Assembly: GCA_015178975.1 (NCBI GenBank) | Contig: WHVD01000018.1 | Span: 350,001 to 414,000 of the forward strand | Length of the DNA: 64,000 nucleotides | Direction: 5' to 3' | Source of the DNA: Hysterangium stoloniferum | Lineage: Eukaryota; Basidiomycota; Agaricomycetes; Hysterangiales; Hysterangiaceae | Shown here: positions 32,907-44,307 of the stretch, piece by piece | Layout of the letters: each line of letters starts with the position of its first letter | How positions within the stretch are numbered: the first letter of the stretch is position 1 | Translations under genes and position numbers: made by a program | The notes under the pieces: generated by a model | Told to the model about the DNA's origin: nothing | Database searches by the model: none | The model's input: only the letters and a program-made list of their open reading frames with translations

Positions 32907-34328
32907 TCAGAATATGAATTTGGAATAGAATTCCAAGTCATAGTGGCCCTGTATTGTGAATTTGAGGAAAGGGTTTTGTGATGTAGAGTTGCGTTGGCAT
33001 GATTCCTGTGTGACTCAGATTAACATTGTCCTTGTACCCCTTGATTGCTTTGCCCATTCTTTCTATTTATGTATGACCTTCGTTGGGACGCTGTCTTTAG
33101 TGACATAACACTATACACCATGCTCGTTTGGTCCAAGTTACTCTCATTGGGATGAGTTCATCATACATAAAATATTGACTGTTTTTTGTTTTAGGTTCCT
33201 TAGGAATACATTGAGTTACAGGTAAAACGATGCCTCCCTTCATATCGTAGCCTTGAATATGTCAAAGCTTACTGCTTTCAGGTCCTAGTGACATAATTCG
33301 AAACAAATTTCCCGCTGAATACAAGGGAATCTCCATTCGAAGAATGCTGCTGCCTTCAGAAGCAGAAACAAATAACAAGCCATAACTTTCGAAATTTGTC
33401 TTCTCTCTCTTACAAGCTACCTGCGGACCCTTCAAGGTGTTAGTGACATAATATCGAGGAGAACTTCTCATTGATAGAGGGTTCACGTCGACAAACGCCT
33501 CTAACACTGCAAAGCGGCGTTCACGGTATTGTACTGACGAAAAACATACTATAGGTCGACACACCCCAACAACAAGATGTATTTCTGATGACATATGAAT
33601 AGATTCGGGTGGATTAATGATCACTAACCGTAAGGTAGCTCATAAATTCACAACTGGCACATGGTCGGAAGCTGAGCAACGAAGGACCATCTCAGACGGC
33701 CTCCACAATTCTCGTCCTGGAAAAATCACTGATAGAGTAAAGGACAACTAGGGGGAAGGTGATACGTATGAGAAAGTGTTATGGAACGATGGTGAAGTAA
33801 CTACAAATCTGATATGTCTCTCCCTTTAACCGTATCCAACTCCCCCGTACTAGCTCCACACAGCCCCTTTCGAGCGGCAGTATAGCCCTCAGAAGATGAA
33901 GAATTTTGTCTGGTGCAGTAATGTGAGTTCAAAATAACTGGTCACCCTCAAAGACTAACCTTATTCCATGATCTCAACTCAATGATCTTCTATTCAAAAT
34001 GTTTTCAAATATTGTGATGAGTGAATACGTTGATCCAGGTTTTAGTTTATAGAATATTGGAGATAATGTGTTGAGGCAATGTCGGATATAATAGATATCT
34101 CTACGCCACACTCTTCTCCCCTTTTTCTCTACTACCAGGTGCAGAAAGTATTTACACTTGAAGGCCTGACTTGATCTCGAGCAGGAAAAACCACGTCAAG
34201 GGAAGTACGTGAAAGTGAGAGTTTGCATGCTTCCAACGAAAGGCAGCAAGGTTAAAAGTCATTGTACTAAATTCTACAAGTATATTTAAATGACCCGTAT
34301 AATACATAGATAATAATATATGATAAAT
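32907..34328. other. Intergenic
   Basis: Between two convergent genes. A 120-codon minus frame (33262-33624) contains two related bits (SSPRYYVTNTLKGP and SAGNLFRIMSLGPE, from repeats of TAGTGACATAAT at 33285 and 33442), but no domain. Nothing else supported. Confidence 0.45.
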
Positions 34329-35354
34329 TTAACAAGCTCCTAAGGTCTCGGATTTCCAGATTCGTTGAGCTTGTGGAATTGTAGAATCTACGATCAACTT
34401 CGGCACCATTCTTTTTAAACGGTGAGATGGTGAAGATGCATCTACAGAGTCGATATCAATCCCTTCTAGCTTAACCTGTTCGAGTCGCGGCCACCTTGAG
34501 TGAAAAAATACTGGCTGAACAACTGTTATAAATTTAGTGGAAAATCGCCGTTGCTCATCATCACTGATCGGGCGTGCGGGCTGTGAGGTCAGTCCGAGGA
34601 CAATTTCCGTAATTGTATCCTGCACAGAGAAAAGTGCATCTTTCCATCCTTCTAAAGTCTCGTCTTCTCGTTTTGGGTCGAGAGCACATGCCGTCCTAAA
34701 CGACAGCCTCTTGAGCGCGGGAAGATTGCTGGCGGTGATCCACTGAAGTAATCGAACATTGACGAAATGAGGGCTCACAGTATCTAATGACAATGCAGAG
34801 AGCTGATGGGGTGAATGAAGTATTGGTGTGATGAAAGGAAAATAAGTGACACCTCTAAGCGTCACGTCGCGTACACGCGGAAATAAGGTAGGCACAACTA
34901 GATTAAGTTCTGCCATAGTTGTAGGATGCGCATCTATGAGATGTATCACCCCGACATTCCGAAGTGTTGGAAATACGTCTAGGAGCACGTGACCGTAGGT
35001 GTCTTCGAATGAACACATTTGCCATTCTAGATGACGGACATCAAGAGCACGTGAAGGGTGGGCAAGCACCTCCTGTCCAAATGAAAGTTGAGAGGACATC
35101 AACGTCTTCGTGAGGGTTCCTTCGGCGTGAGACCCCCTACTACGAAGCTTCAAACCCGGAAGCAATCTCACATGTCTATATAAAATGGGTCTCGCCAATA
35201 CGTTGATGTTTCTCGAGACGAGGGTGAGAGAATACAGGTCCCCCGGAGACAAGAAGGCTAGAAGGATATACGACTGGACGTCGAAGACGAGGTTGTCGAA
35301 AGGGAAGACATGACCGACGACTTTGAGTTCAGAACTTTTCATATGTGCGGCCAT
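34329..35354 (-). CDS. F-box / LRR-like protein, single exon, 341 aa
   Basis: The N-terminus reads FPFDNLVFDVQSYILLAFLS, then PGDLYSLTLVSRNINVLARPILYRHVRL, the usual F-box form of agaricomycetes (residues 17-62). The remainder has irregular leucine-rich segments such as FPRVRDVTLRGV, LPALKRLSF and WPRLEQVKLEGI, consistent with a degenerate LRR solenoid. Likely an SCF adaptor. No intron needed. A stop (TAA/TAG) precedes the ATG at 35354 closely. Tail to tail with the transcription factor at 28761-32906. The gene looks intact. Confidence 0.75.
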   Translation of the reverse strand: MAAHMKSSELKVVGHVFPFDNLVFDVQSYILLAFLSPGDLYSLTLVSRNINVLARPILYRHVRLLPGLKLRSRGSHAEGTLTKTLMSSQLSFGQEVLAHPSRALDVRHLEWQMCSFEDTYGHVLLDVFPTLRNVGVIHLIDAHPTTMAELNLVVPTLFPRVRDVTLRGVTYFPFITPILHSPHQLSALSLDTVSPHFVNVRLLQWITASNLPALKRLSFRTACALDPKREDETLEGWKDALFSVQDTITEIVLGLTSQPARPISDDEQRRFSTKFITVVQPVFFHSRWPRLEQVKLEGIDIDSVDASSPSHRLKRMVPKLIVDSTIPQAQRIWKSETLGAC

Positions 35355-36415
35355 AGACGGTCTGCGGACTTAGACAATAAGTCATCGCTTTAAACGTTAA
35401 ATATCACACGAATAGATACTCACTGGTAGCACCTTGTAGATTCTGATCCTCGATGGGGCGAGATTGGGGGAAAGGTCAGTGGTCGGTTTGTTCAAATCTT
35501 ATACATACGCTAGGCACCGGCGTTCTGAAAGCCAGCGCTGACAATACATATCGCCTCGGTGAAATGACCTAAACCACCAAATTTGGTGTTCGGCTAACTC
35601 AACATAACATCAGTGCACTGCAGATGCAGTTGACGAGAGGAGTTGGGGCGGCGCTTATCAATATCTTGTGTTTACGAAGAGCAACGGAGGTTTCCTCCTG
35701 GCTGCCGAGGGGCTGTTTGTGGTCACCGGAAGTTATAGATCAGGCGTCGGAGCGCTTTGCGGGTTTGTGTCACACCCCAAATCCTGAACCAATCAACAAT
35801 AAGCGCCAGCGCCGGAATGGGAGGTCGAGACCGGAAAATTATCATCGGCAAAAAACCTAATAATATTAAGGCTATGGAACACATGACTTGGGCGAACATG
35901 TACCAAGTCTTCAAATCACACAGAGTTAGCATGACTACTTCAAAAAAAAAGCTGTTTAAACCATAGAAACCGGTGTATTGAATTTTCTGCTGACGCAAAT
36001 TCCAGTCGAATTGCATCAAAGAGCATCGTTCGTCGAGCCAGAACAAACTTTTTCATAGTGTGTGTGATATTGGGGACAGGGATAAGGGGTATTAGCTCGA
36101 CCTGATCTCCCTAATTGATTGAAGGTAACTGCACTTGCAATACGCGAAGAATGAATATTTCAAGCAGGCGCAAGTAAACGCCGGCCCAGAACCGTCAAGA
36201 TACAAGTTACCCAAAGTTGATACTCAGTGCCTGAGCCCGAACCTCGGAAGGGACTTCTGCGGAAAGGTATGTATGTAACCTGGGGAAAACGTCTCGGTGT
36301 CGTCTTCTTACATAAAACTATTTTGTTGGTTTGCGGAGTTCGAACTTATGATAAGGTAATCAACTTCTCTTTCGGCGGAGCGAATTTACGGAATCTTCAC
36401 GTCTTACTCGCTACT
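35355..36415. other. Intergenic with a small membrane-protein-like ORF
   Basis: A minus frame at 35723-36046 (107 codons) contains one convincing hydrophobic segment, FAQVMCSIALILLGFLPMII, preceded by a weaker one. It could be a short gene or a remnant. No homologue recognised. The rest shows no signal. Confidence 0.3.
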
Positions 36416-37998
36416 ATGTCAACACCAACATCTAGATCAAACGATTCATTGCTATCCTCTGGATGTCAAGAAATTGAGGAGCTACTTAACTTTGTCGAAT
36501 CTTCAGTTCATACAGACGAACTTGGTGCTAACGCATCACGCCTCCGAAATGGGTTACACTGTACAATCGGCGAGAAAATATGGGGTGGTAATTGGTATTT
36601 TTTGTTTGTTTTTCCTAATGCTCACTTTGATTGTGTAGGATTCAACCTGCTTTTCGAACTTAATTTCTCTGACGAAGTTACATGGTTGGCCCGTATCCCA
36701 CTTTTTCATCAGTACCCTTCGCAATCGGCCCTGGATTTCATGCTATGCTCTTACGTCTCCACATTGAACTATATCAAGCTGCGCACAAATGTTCCTGTGC
36801 CCAAAGTTTTTGCGTGCCATCTCAAATCAGAGCCGGATAATAGGGTCGGAGTGTCCTACATGTTGATGGAACGTTTACCAGGACACAGCGTTCTCCTTAC
36901 GAATGTTGACAGTCTAAGCGATATTCGCCTTGATAGTTCAGATCATAACCCGACGGAGGAAATCAGCCTTGAAGACCGCGGAAGATTGATTGATGAAGCC
37001 TTTACTCGCCTTCTACCGACAGCCAGAAGTTTCCATTGCCAACTTTCTGAGTATTTGATGGAGCTAGGTAATTGTCTGCAGTATCATTTGCCAATTGTTA
37101 CTGATTAAGTGCATAGCTTCACACCCTTTTGACAAAATTGGCTCAATACAGGAAAGACCTTTGTTCAGCAGAAATTTTGTGGTTGAAGAGTATGTCACTC
37201 CTACCTTGGTGAGTAGTGAGGCGCGTCAGAGGGTTTGGAATGCACTCCCACTCTCATTGAAGGGACCATACACCCGAGCCTCGAGTTTCTATTCCGCAAT
37301 CATGGATTTTAATGAAACAGTGGGTCTGCACTATGCCAGCGCGGAAAGTGATTCCGGATATCTATCATCCGTACGCCAGTGCCGTCGGGTGGCAGACTTG
37401 CTTGCACTTCCCGAATTTGAGACTGGTCCATTTGTTATTGAACATGATGATTTGAGCAGCGCCAACATTCTTGTAAGTCAACGAGTGACCGTGATTTCTC
37501 TCGACCGATCTTAATGGATCAAGTATGGTGCAGGTGGATGATGATTTCAACATCACAGGGATAATAGATTTCCCTGGAACCACCCTGCCTTTCCCCTCTT
37601 TTCTTACTTACCCTTTTTTCACCTCCGAGAACTTTTATACGCCAATGAACCAAAGGGAAGTCTGGAAAACTGCCCTCAAGAGCATCAACTACCCCTTTGG
37701 AAGCCCTTTGCAGGATGAAGCTACACTGGAGAGACTAACAGAAAGTCTGGACCATAGAACCCGATTTGAGCAGGCTTTGAAAATTGAAATTGCTTGTCGT
37801 AATATCTGGTTTGTATTGGAAAAACTCGAAGCTGAGGATGATAGTGACAGCGACGACGGTGACGGTGACGGGGATGAGTGTGACGGCGAAGGGGATGAGT
37901 GTGACGGCGAGGGGGATGAGTGTGACGGCGAGGGGGATGATGAGTGTGACGGCGAGGGGGATGAGTGTGACGTCGAGGGGGATGAGTGCGACGAGTAA
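36416..37998 (+). CDS. APH-fold phosphotransferase with acidic Cys-rich tail, about 473 aa
   Basis: Kinase-like protein of the aminoglycoside/choline-type phosphotransferase superfamily; such fungal members have unknown substrates. Exons 36416-36587, 36639-37067, 37117-37472 and 37534-37998 (GT-AG introns of 49-61 bp; total 1422 nt). N-lobe: KIWGGFNLLFELNF and WLARIPLF, then YMLMERLPGHSV as the hinge. C-lobe: FVIEHDDLSSANILV gives the catalytic H-x-D-x4-N (here HDDLSSAN), and IIDFPGTT gives the metal-binding Asp; intron 3 falls between the two. The last about 50 residues are Asp/Glu/Gly with regular Cys (GDECDGE repeats) and are encoded by a 21-bp minisatellite, which I have not seen in this family. 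ATG 36416 is preferred; an upstream in-frame start exists but adds residues unlike the family. Confidence 0.8.
37858..37995 (+). repeat. Coding 21-bp minisatellite (GDECDGE)n
   Basis: About six copies of a 21-bp unit that encodes G-D-E-C-D-G-E, one with an extra Asp codon (GDDEC) and the fifth with D-V-E. The unit length keeps the frame. It follows a (GAC/GGT)-type acidic run. Confidence 0.9.
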
Positions 37999-38299
37999 TC
38001 TAATAAATAAAATAAGATGGCGGGGGAAGGCGAGGGGAGTAACAGTGAGGAGTTCAATGCCAATGAAATCAGTCTTGTCAATCCCGTTATATAACCAATA
38101 TTGACCACTATCCCCCAAAGGCTCGTCGTCTTCCGGCAGTGCGACTGAGTTAAGACACTAGTAGTAAATCTTCCCAGTTGGACAGGGAGAAAATAGATGA
38201 TCTATGTCACCTAATGCCGGCACCATAGTATTTACATAGTATTTGCGATTTCTAACCTTCCTACCTCACATGGGGATTTTCAGTGCCTGGCAGTATGCT

Positions 38300-38854
38300 T
38301 GTTGCATTGTATAGTCAATATAAAATTAATGTATCACAAATAAGATTCACATCTAAGATGCATACATTGGTGATTGGAAGACAGGATGTTCGTCGTCCTA
38401 TCTGCGTTAAACTTGCATGGTCAAGTGGTGGCATAATAAAGAACAGGGGCTTCATGGGTTCATTTAGGTATATTAAAGACAGACAATCTAAACTGTGCCC
38501 ATTGTTTACACCTACCAGAGCAGGTCCCTTAGTATACCGGAGGCTTTAAGATGGTGCCGTGTTGACATACGAAATGCACCCTGTGGTTTTGCATTGCAGG
38601 CAGTGGGAGCCAATAAAATTATAAATTGAATGAGGTCTATGAATAGCACGGACAGCTTGGTGCTTAATTAAAACTGGTGAGAAACACCCAGCACTACCAC
38701 ATGGCTTCAAATCTGTCCTCGATGTGTCCAGAAATTCACTAGCTAGAGCATAGTATACATCAGCTACTTCAATCTTATTGACAAAGGCTAGATAGTAAAA
38801 CATCCTCCTTGTCTCCCTCCAGTGGGTGCCAGTGGCTCCTGGACTGTAATAGAC
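38300..38854 (-). pseudogene. Unknown coding-like fragment
   Basis: Minus-strand frame from about 38850 to 38549 (includes RRMFYYLAFVNKIEVADVYY and VRA-I-HRPHSIYNFIG), continuing after a single stop through SLRYTKGPALVGVNN towards 38400. Even composition and cross-stop continuity suggest a decayed gene. It abuts the Gypsy integrase piece at 38855 at a sharp junction. I do not recognise the family. Confidence 0.35.
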
Positions 38855-39920
38855 TAAGTGATGTCCATGCAACTGGTGGAACTTTCTGTTATCCACATAT
38901 TTTCCAAGCATGGTATCCTGTCCCATGTAACTTCTGATCGAGGCTCCAAGTTTGTGTCTCATTTCTTTAGATCCCTCAGAACAACCCTTGATATGAAACT
39001 ACACTTTACACCCAGATATTACCTGGAAGGTGACAGACACACTGAGTATGTCAATCAGACATTGGAACAATACCTCCACATATATTGGAATTACCAATAG
39101 GACAACTGGAAATCCCTGCTTCCTCTGGCAGAATTCATGCACATACAACAATGCACCCTCCACCACTACTGGCATATCACCCTTCTTTGCCAATAAGGGT
39201 TACAATCCCAATGTCGTGGTACACCCAGAGCACAGTTGTGCCTCTGCTCATGCTCAATATTTCATCACAGACCTCAATTAACTCCATCAAGAACTCCAGA
39301 ATGCAATAAAGTCTGCCTGGGAACAATATCAACATTCCATGGATAAAAATGGGCTCCTGCCACCCAATTTCAAGATTGGTGACCATGTTTTGTAAAACCT
39401 CAATTCTTCTAAACAACCTGACCTTTCAAGAAACTTGCTGAAAGTACCTAGGACCTTTTGAAATCATAGTACAAGCTGGTTCAGTATCATGGACCCTCCA
39501 GCTCCTGGAAAGCATGTGTGGTACACCTGGTATTTCATGTTTCAATGTTAGAACCTTGAACTGCTAATACCATTCCAGACCATGTGCAACCTCCACCCCC
39601 CTCCAGTCATTATAGATGGAAAACCTAAGTTTGAAATATCACAAATTTTAGACTCAAAAATTGACAATCATCAATGCACTTGTAAAAAACTGTTCTACTT
39701 GATCAAGCAGGCAGGTTACAAGGGGACTGATGAAGAAACATCTTGGATTTTGGCCACAGAACTTGGGGGAATGCCACAGAAATTGTATTTGACTTCCATA
39801 CAGCCTACCCTGAGAAACCCAGCCCATGATCCTCCCTCAAGCTACAATACCCAGACTCCATTTGTATTTGACTTCCACAATGCTTACCCTAGTAAACCCA
39901 GACCTCTATCATCACTCTAA
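38855..39920 (+). pseudogene. Gypsy copy 1: integrase C-half and chromodomain tail
   Basis: Starts inside the integrase core (SVIHIFSKHG), with HVTSDRGSKFVSHFF (second catalytic Asp) and YLEGDRHTEYVNQTLEQYL (catalytic Glu). Later pieces PPVIIDGKPKFEISQILDSKID and GYKGTDEETSWI are the chromodomain-type tail. Several stops and frameshifts lie between 39100 and 39560. Parallel to the better copy at 49400-49680. The 5' part (gag to RNase H) is absent. Confidence 0.85.
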
Positions 39921-39984
39921 TTTCTGATATTCCAACATTTCTGCCATCTGCCTATCTTTTCTTTTACAGAATCTTACAAGTTCA

Positions 39985-40960
39985 TGCCAATACTTTTGAA
40001 AGTCAAGATTATTCAATTAATTTTACTTTTCTTTCAAATTTTCCCCTTCTCCAAATTTTGGCACCTCTGCAACAATTCCTATTTCCTCCTGAACCTCATC
40101 ATTATGTTCTGGCTCCCTCTGAAATCCTATCCTTTCTTCAAGCTCCATGGCAACACCACTTTCTGACCTGGAACCTTCTCCTCCCAGCTCTTCCCATAGA
40201 TATTTTTCAGTTACTGCTGTAACACCAATACTGACCATTACCTTTTCCAAGATTTTGTTCTTCCTCCAGAATTTTTGATCCATCACCCTAAAACCTGATC
40301 TGGCTATTGAGTTCCAGGACTTCCCACATTTTCAATAATTCTTTGGCAATTTGAAGTGTGGCATTTTTATTGTCCCCTAGAGGATTCTTGTTACAAAGAT
40401 CATGCATCTCCTGTTGCACTAGGTCAAGTTTCCAATCCTCCAGTATTTTCTGATGGTCCCACAGTTTTCATTTTCTCCAATTTCTCTGTCTTCCCAGTCT
40501 TCCCCATTTTTTCACCACTTTTCAAGACCCATTTCCTGGCAAGCATACTCTGAACTTTATTAACTGCACAAGGATAACACAAAGCACCCCACTTAGCCTT
40601 CTGTTTTCCACACTGGAGTTCCCAGTCCTTACACCATTTACATGGAACTGCATTGACCTCATGAATCCACTCCAGAAACCTCCCTTTTTTTTTCTGTTCT
40701 GGATATCAGTCACAAACTCTGGACTCTGAAAACAATGACTTACTTTGGACTCAAAGGCCCAGTTTCTTCCTCCTCATTCAACTCATTGGCTCTTCACTAT
40801 TTTCAAATAAATGGAATATCAAATGGAAATTGAAAACTTTTACTTACCTTCCCTTCCCACTTCTCTTTCAACCTTATCAACTCCTCTTCTGCCTCTTTCT
40901 GTTTCTTCTTCAATTCTGCCCACAACCTCCACTCTTCTGCTAGCTTCCATTCCACTCAAC
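39985..40960 (-). pseudogene. Antisense Cys-rich accessory gene of Gypsy copy 1
   Basis: Opposite in direction to pol, between the pol stop and the 3' LTR. It begins (now cut by LTR-C at 40961) with a coiled-coil-like run EWRLWAELKKKQKEAEEEL, then a GTAAGT..AG intron, an acidic piece NELNEEEETGPLSP, a second small GTAAGT intron, and a Cys block VPCKWCKDWELQCG..ALCYPC. A second coil (ILEKVMVSIGVTAVTEKY) and an acidic C-terminus (EPEHNDEVQEEIGIVAEVP) end at 40023. Frameshift at the poly-A near 40690 and a few stops. Same plan as the gene at 49873-50470. The C-x2-C pairs suggest metal binding. Role unknown. Confidence 0.55.
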
Positions 40961-41977
40961 TGTTAAGTTCTGAACAAAGATCTGGAAGTCCCACAGATTT
41001 TCCAGTAATTATTCCAAACACCTCTTTTCTTGGAAATGTCCCACAGAGTCCCCAGGTAATAAGTCCAGGGGAGTTTCTGGGAATATTAGTACAAGGGAGT
41101 GTGGTATCAGAATAATTACCAGAAGGTATGGTACTGCTGAGATGGACTTGGCTTCAGCTTATAGGCTGCACCCTTGTACACTCATTCTGGTGTCCATATT
41201 TCAAGCTGACAGAATGCATACAGGAAGATGTAGATTCCAGAGTTCCTGTGGGAGTTCCAGGAATTGAGGGTGCAGACAGACAAGAGGCCTAGAGACTGGA
41301 TCAGGGGTGTAACTTGTTTGAGATTCAAACTGGATTCAAGTACATGGATATAGGAGACTTATATAGACTGTGAAATGTAATAATACCAAATCCAGTATTA
41401 ATGAGAGGCAGAACTATTAAACATAAAATGAAACAAGTAAATACCAAACTAGGTATTAGGGATGGAACGGAACGGGAGTGGGGCCTGAAACATGACAGGG
41501 CATTTAACCATAACTGGAGTGGGGCTCAGTTAGAGGGCTCCAGGAGTCCGGCAGAGTCCGGGGACTTGGTGCATGAGAACATGTCAGGTATAGACAGGTT
41601 GGATGTGCAGGGGGTCTGGCAGAGTCTGAGGACTGGTGCATGAGACACAGAGGGTTAGGTGCAGACAGGTATGTCAGGTACAGACAGGTGTGATGGATGG
41701 GTCCCAGTGGGAACTCCAGTTGTGACTGTATGTTAGGTTCCATACAGCAGGTTGGGTGCATATAGGGTGGCATCCAGGTCCCGGTGGGTTGTCCAGTAGT
41801 GGGTATAGAGAATTGGGTGTAGATAGGGTGGGGTGCATACAGAGAGTCGGGCATAAACAAGTTGACGTGTGGGCTCCAGTGGGAACTCCAGTTGTAACTA
41901 TACAATATACAGGGTCAGGAGCATGTAGGAAAGGGTCCGGGAGCCCAGAGGTCTGGCAGGTTTTCCAGTTCCTGACA
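40961..41977 (-). repeat. Solo LTR family C, minus
   Basis: Reverse strand TGTCAGGAACTGG...AACTTAACA, 1017 bp, matching 19553-20604 throughout. Flanks are CTCAAC (left) and GTCAAC (right), so a target-site duplication TCAAC is present with a one-base offset. It interrupts the antisense accessory gene. Hairpin motif at 41150-41172. Confidence 0.88.
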
Positions 41978-42337
41978 GTCAACCCACTCTTTTCTTAACA
42001 TTCCACGTCTTCCACCTCCTGCAACTCACACATCAACTCCTTTGCCCCTCTTCCTGTTTACATATTAACTCCTCCATGCTCTGTCAGTTCAACTTTAGTT
42101 CCTTGACTTTTGACATTTTGGGACTTTTGTTAAAAGAGGAAGGCCGATTGACATACCAAGTTCAGGTTAAAGAAAATAAAATCACTAATTCGAATTTCTT
42201 TGGATTTTATACCTGGTACCCAGCCTCCAAAATTAACCACCTCCAGGAATGTGTTTCTATGACACATCAGATTACTGACAGCTCACTACTTTGTACCTAA
42301 TCACCTCTATGGGATTTTGGCCTTAATAAGGGGGTAC
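41978..42337 (+). other. Internal 3' region of Gypsy copy 1, polypurine tract
   Basis: Continuation of copy 1 after the LTR-C insertion, ending AATAAGGGGGTAC directly before the LTR at 42338. A minus-strand coding-like end of the accessory gene may extend into 41978-42060. Nothing else. Confidence 0.5.
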
Positions 42338-43746
42338 TGTTACAAGCCATTCCTAAATATTTCAATATTCTGATGTATTCTCCACCTCTGGAAACCAATT
42401 AATCTTCAGACATACTGAACTACACCCTTGTTCCATATTTGGTAACTTGTCCATTTGTTAGGATCCCTGTCATTTCATACCCCTGCAAGCTGTTTTTAGC
42501 CTCATACCCTTCTGTTGTCTCATTATTGGTACCCCTGCCCATGGTATCACCACCAGCACTGCCCCTGACATTTGTTCTTTGTATCTTAGTACCTTAGCCT
42601 TCCATCCCATCTCCATTCCACTTGCTCCCCTGTCACTATTCCACATATTTATATCCCATTTACCCCCTCATACTTTTTTAGTATACTTTGCTATATTGTA
42701 TTTAGTCTTGTTTGCATCCCCGTTTCTTCCCCTATTTCCTTTTGACCTGTCATCACTCTCACTGCTCTGATTGGCCCTCCAATCATCCATCTCCCTGTAG
42801 TATAAAGTTCTTTCATGTATGTTGCAGTTTCTTCAGCTTGAAAATTGACTTAGATTACCCCTCCCTTTAGTTCTCAAGTCCTATTATTCCTATCTAATAC
42901 TCTCAAAGGCATCTTTGGCAAGCCACAACCCCTTACCTTACAACTCTTAGTACTTTGGCCCTCTGGTCGATTGAGCTAAGTGTTGATCTCTGTTTCTATC
43001 ATACTATCCACTCTGTGTGAAATACTGGAGCACCCTAACAGTTCATATGAGGGTGCAACACATATGTTGAAGCCAAGCTCTATTACAGTCAGATCTCCCA
43101 ACTAGTATGATCTCTATGTAACTGTGAAGTAGCTAGAGGCAACTAAGATGGGGAAATAGAATTGACCTTTACAGTACAATTCTGAATTGAATGAGTCCAA
43201 CAAAGTGGAATGAAGATAAGGATGGTTCACAGAAAAGAATAGAAATATATGAGGAGATACTGGTAGTGACAAGCAAGTTTGAGTGATGAGATCTGAGCTT
43301 TGACTGTAAAGTGTGAAGCTGATAGTAATGTGTGAAGTTTTAACTTGTAGCCATTTGAGATGGTTGAGATGATACCCCAATCACAGCTTGCAGGACACTT
43401 CAAAAGTAGATCTTTGAACTAACACAAATGAATATAAACAAAGAATTAGAAAATAGTAGAAAAATAAGAGAAATATATAAGAAATATAATATGATGAAAC
43501 AACTATAGGGGTACCCCTCACACAGAGAATCTATATTAACTTCCACACATTTATACTTACACCTTAGATTTGATATTGACTTAGTTAGCTTCTTCCTCTT
43601 CTCTTTCTGTACACTTAATATTTGGAACTCTTTGGAACTCTGAATATCTGTAAGATCAGTCCTCTGAAATTAAGGACATCCAAGTGTTTTCATAGGGGTG
43701 CAGCACATATGTAAGCTAAAGCCAAGTCCTGACACAGAACTTAACA
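42338..43746 (+). repeat. LTR family E (3' LTR of Gypsy copy 1), interrupted
   Basis: Starts TGTTACAAGCC right after the polypurine tract and ends CAGAACTTAACA. The outer parts match the LTR-E at 51778-53941 (TTTGGTAACTT.TCCATT near 42440; TTAGATTTGATATTGACTTAG, GGAACTCTTTGGAACTCTGAA and AAATTAAGGACAT near 43560-43680). The middle is replaced by another repeat (42456 to about 43510). Hairpin motif at 43698-43723, with one stem pair lost. Confidence 0.75.
42456..43510 (+). repeat. LTR-D sequence plus unassigned segment inserted in LTR-E
   Basis: TGTTAGGATCCCTGTCATTT starts an LTR-like sequence with a TATA-type box (GTAGTATAAAG at 42799) and the hairpin motif at 43052-43074, where both stem sides have changed together (CAAC/GTTG). 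The 3' end is not clear. 43100-43510 is purine-rich and unlike anything else here. Confidence 0.55.
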
Positions 43747-44307
43747 CCATCTCAAGAAATACCATCCCTCTCCCCCAAATTTAGACAGAATTATTGACTT
43801 GAGAATCCTAGAGAACTGAGCCATAATGAACAGGAATGTTAAGATCTAAGCAAAAGGAGATAAGAGGGGGCTCTATGTCAGAGGGCCAATGATAGGGATC
43901 ATACTAGTTTGGAGGTCTGACTCTATAAAACAGGTGGAGCTTGGCTTGTATGTACATACAATAACTATTTGACTATATAGACTAGTAAGTTATTGTACTA
44001 CTAAATCAGATGTACAAAAGGACATATCAAGAGTACAATAAGACAATAAACTAGATGTCAAACAGATAGGGAAACACAGCAGTAAACTAAACTGAATGAC
44101 AAATGGGCAAGGACAGATTAAGAACAAGGGGGTCCAGAATGTCTGGGAGGGGGTCTGGTGTGTAGTTTGTATGATACAGAGAGTCGGCACATATAGAATG
44201 GAGTCTGGGTTATCCAGGCAGAGTCTGGTGCATGCAATCACATGATATAGAGAGTCAGATACTTATAGGATGTGTTCCAGGTCCTAGTGGGTTTCCTGGT
44301 CCTAACA
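43747..44307 (-). repeat. LTR family G copy (minus), 43837-44307
   Basis: Reverse strand TGTTAGGACCAGG...GATCTTAACA. Matches the 5' LTR at 55536-55978 over much of its length (e.g. CTCTATAT, TTTATTGTCTTATTGTA) but is clearly diverged and lacks the hairpin motif. It may be the 3' LTR of the minus-strand Gypsy or a solo LTR; no target-site duplication found. 43747-43836 shows nothing. Confidence 0.6.

Noticed and set aside
22262..38000. Secondary-metabolite or catabolic gene cluster (MFS plus Zn2Cys6 regulator)
   Set aside because: No biosynthetic or catabolic enzyme lies between or beside them, and the genes are spread over 16 kb in mixed orientation.
37689..38118. Ser/Pro/His-rich and Val/Thr-rich minus frames
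   Set aside because: Antisense of the acidic minisatellite in the APH-type kinase gene.
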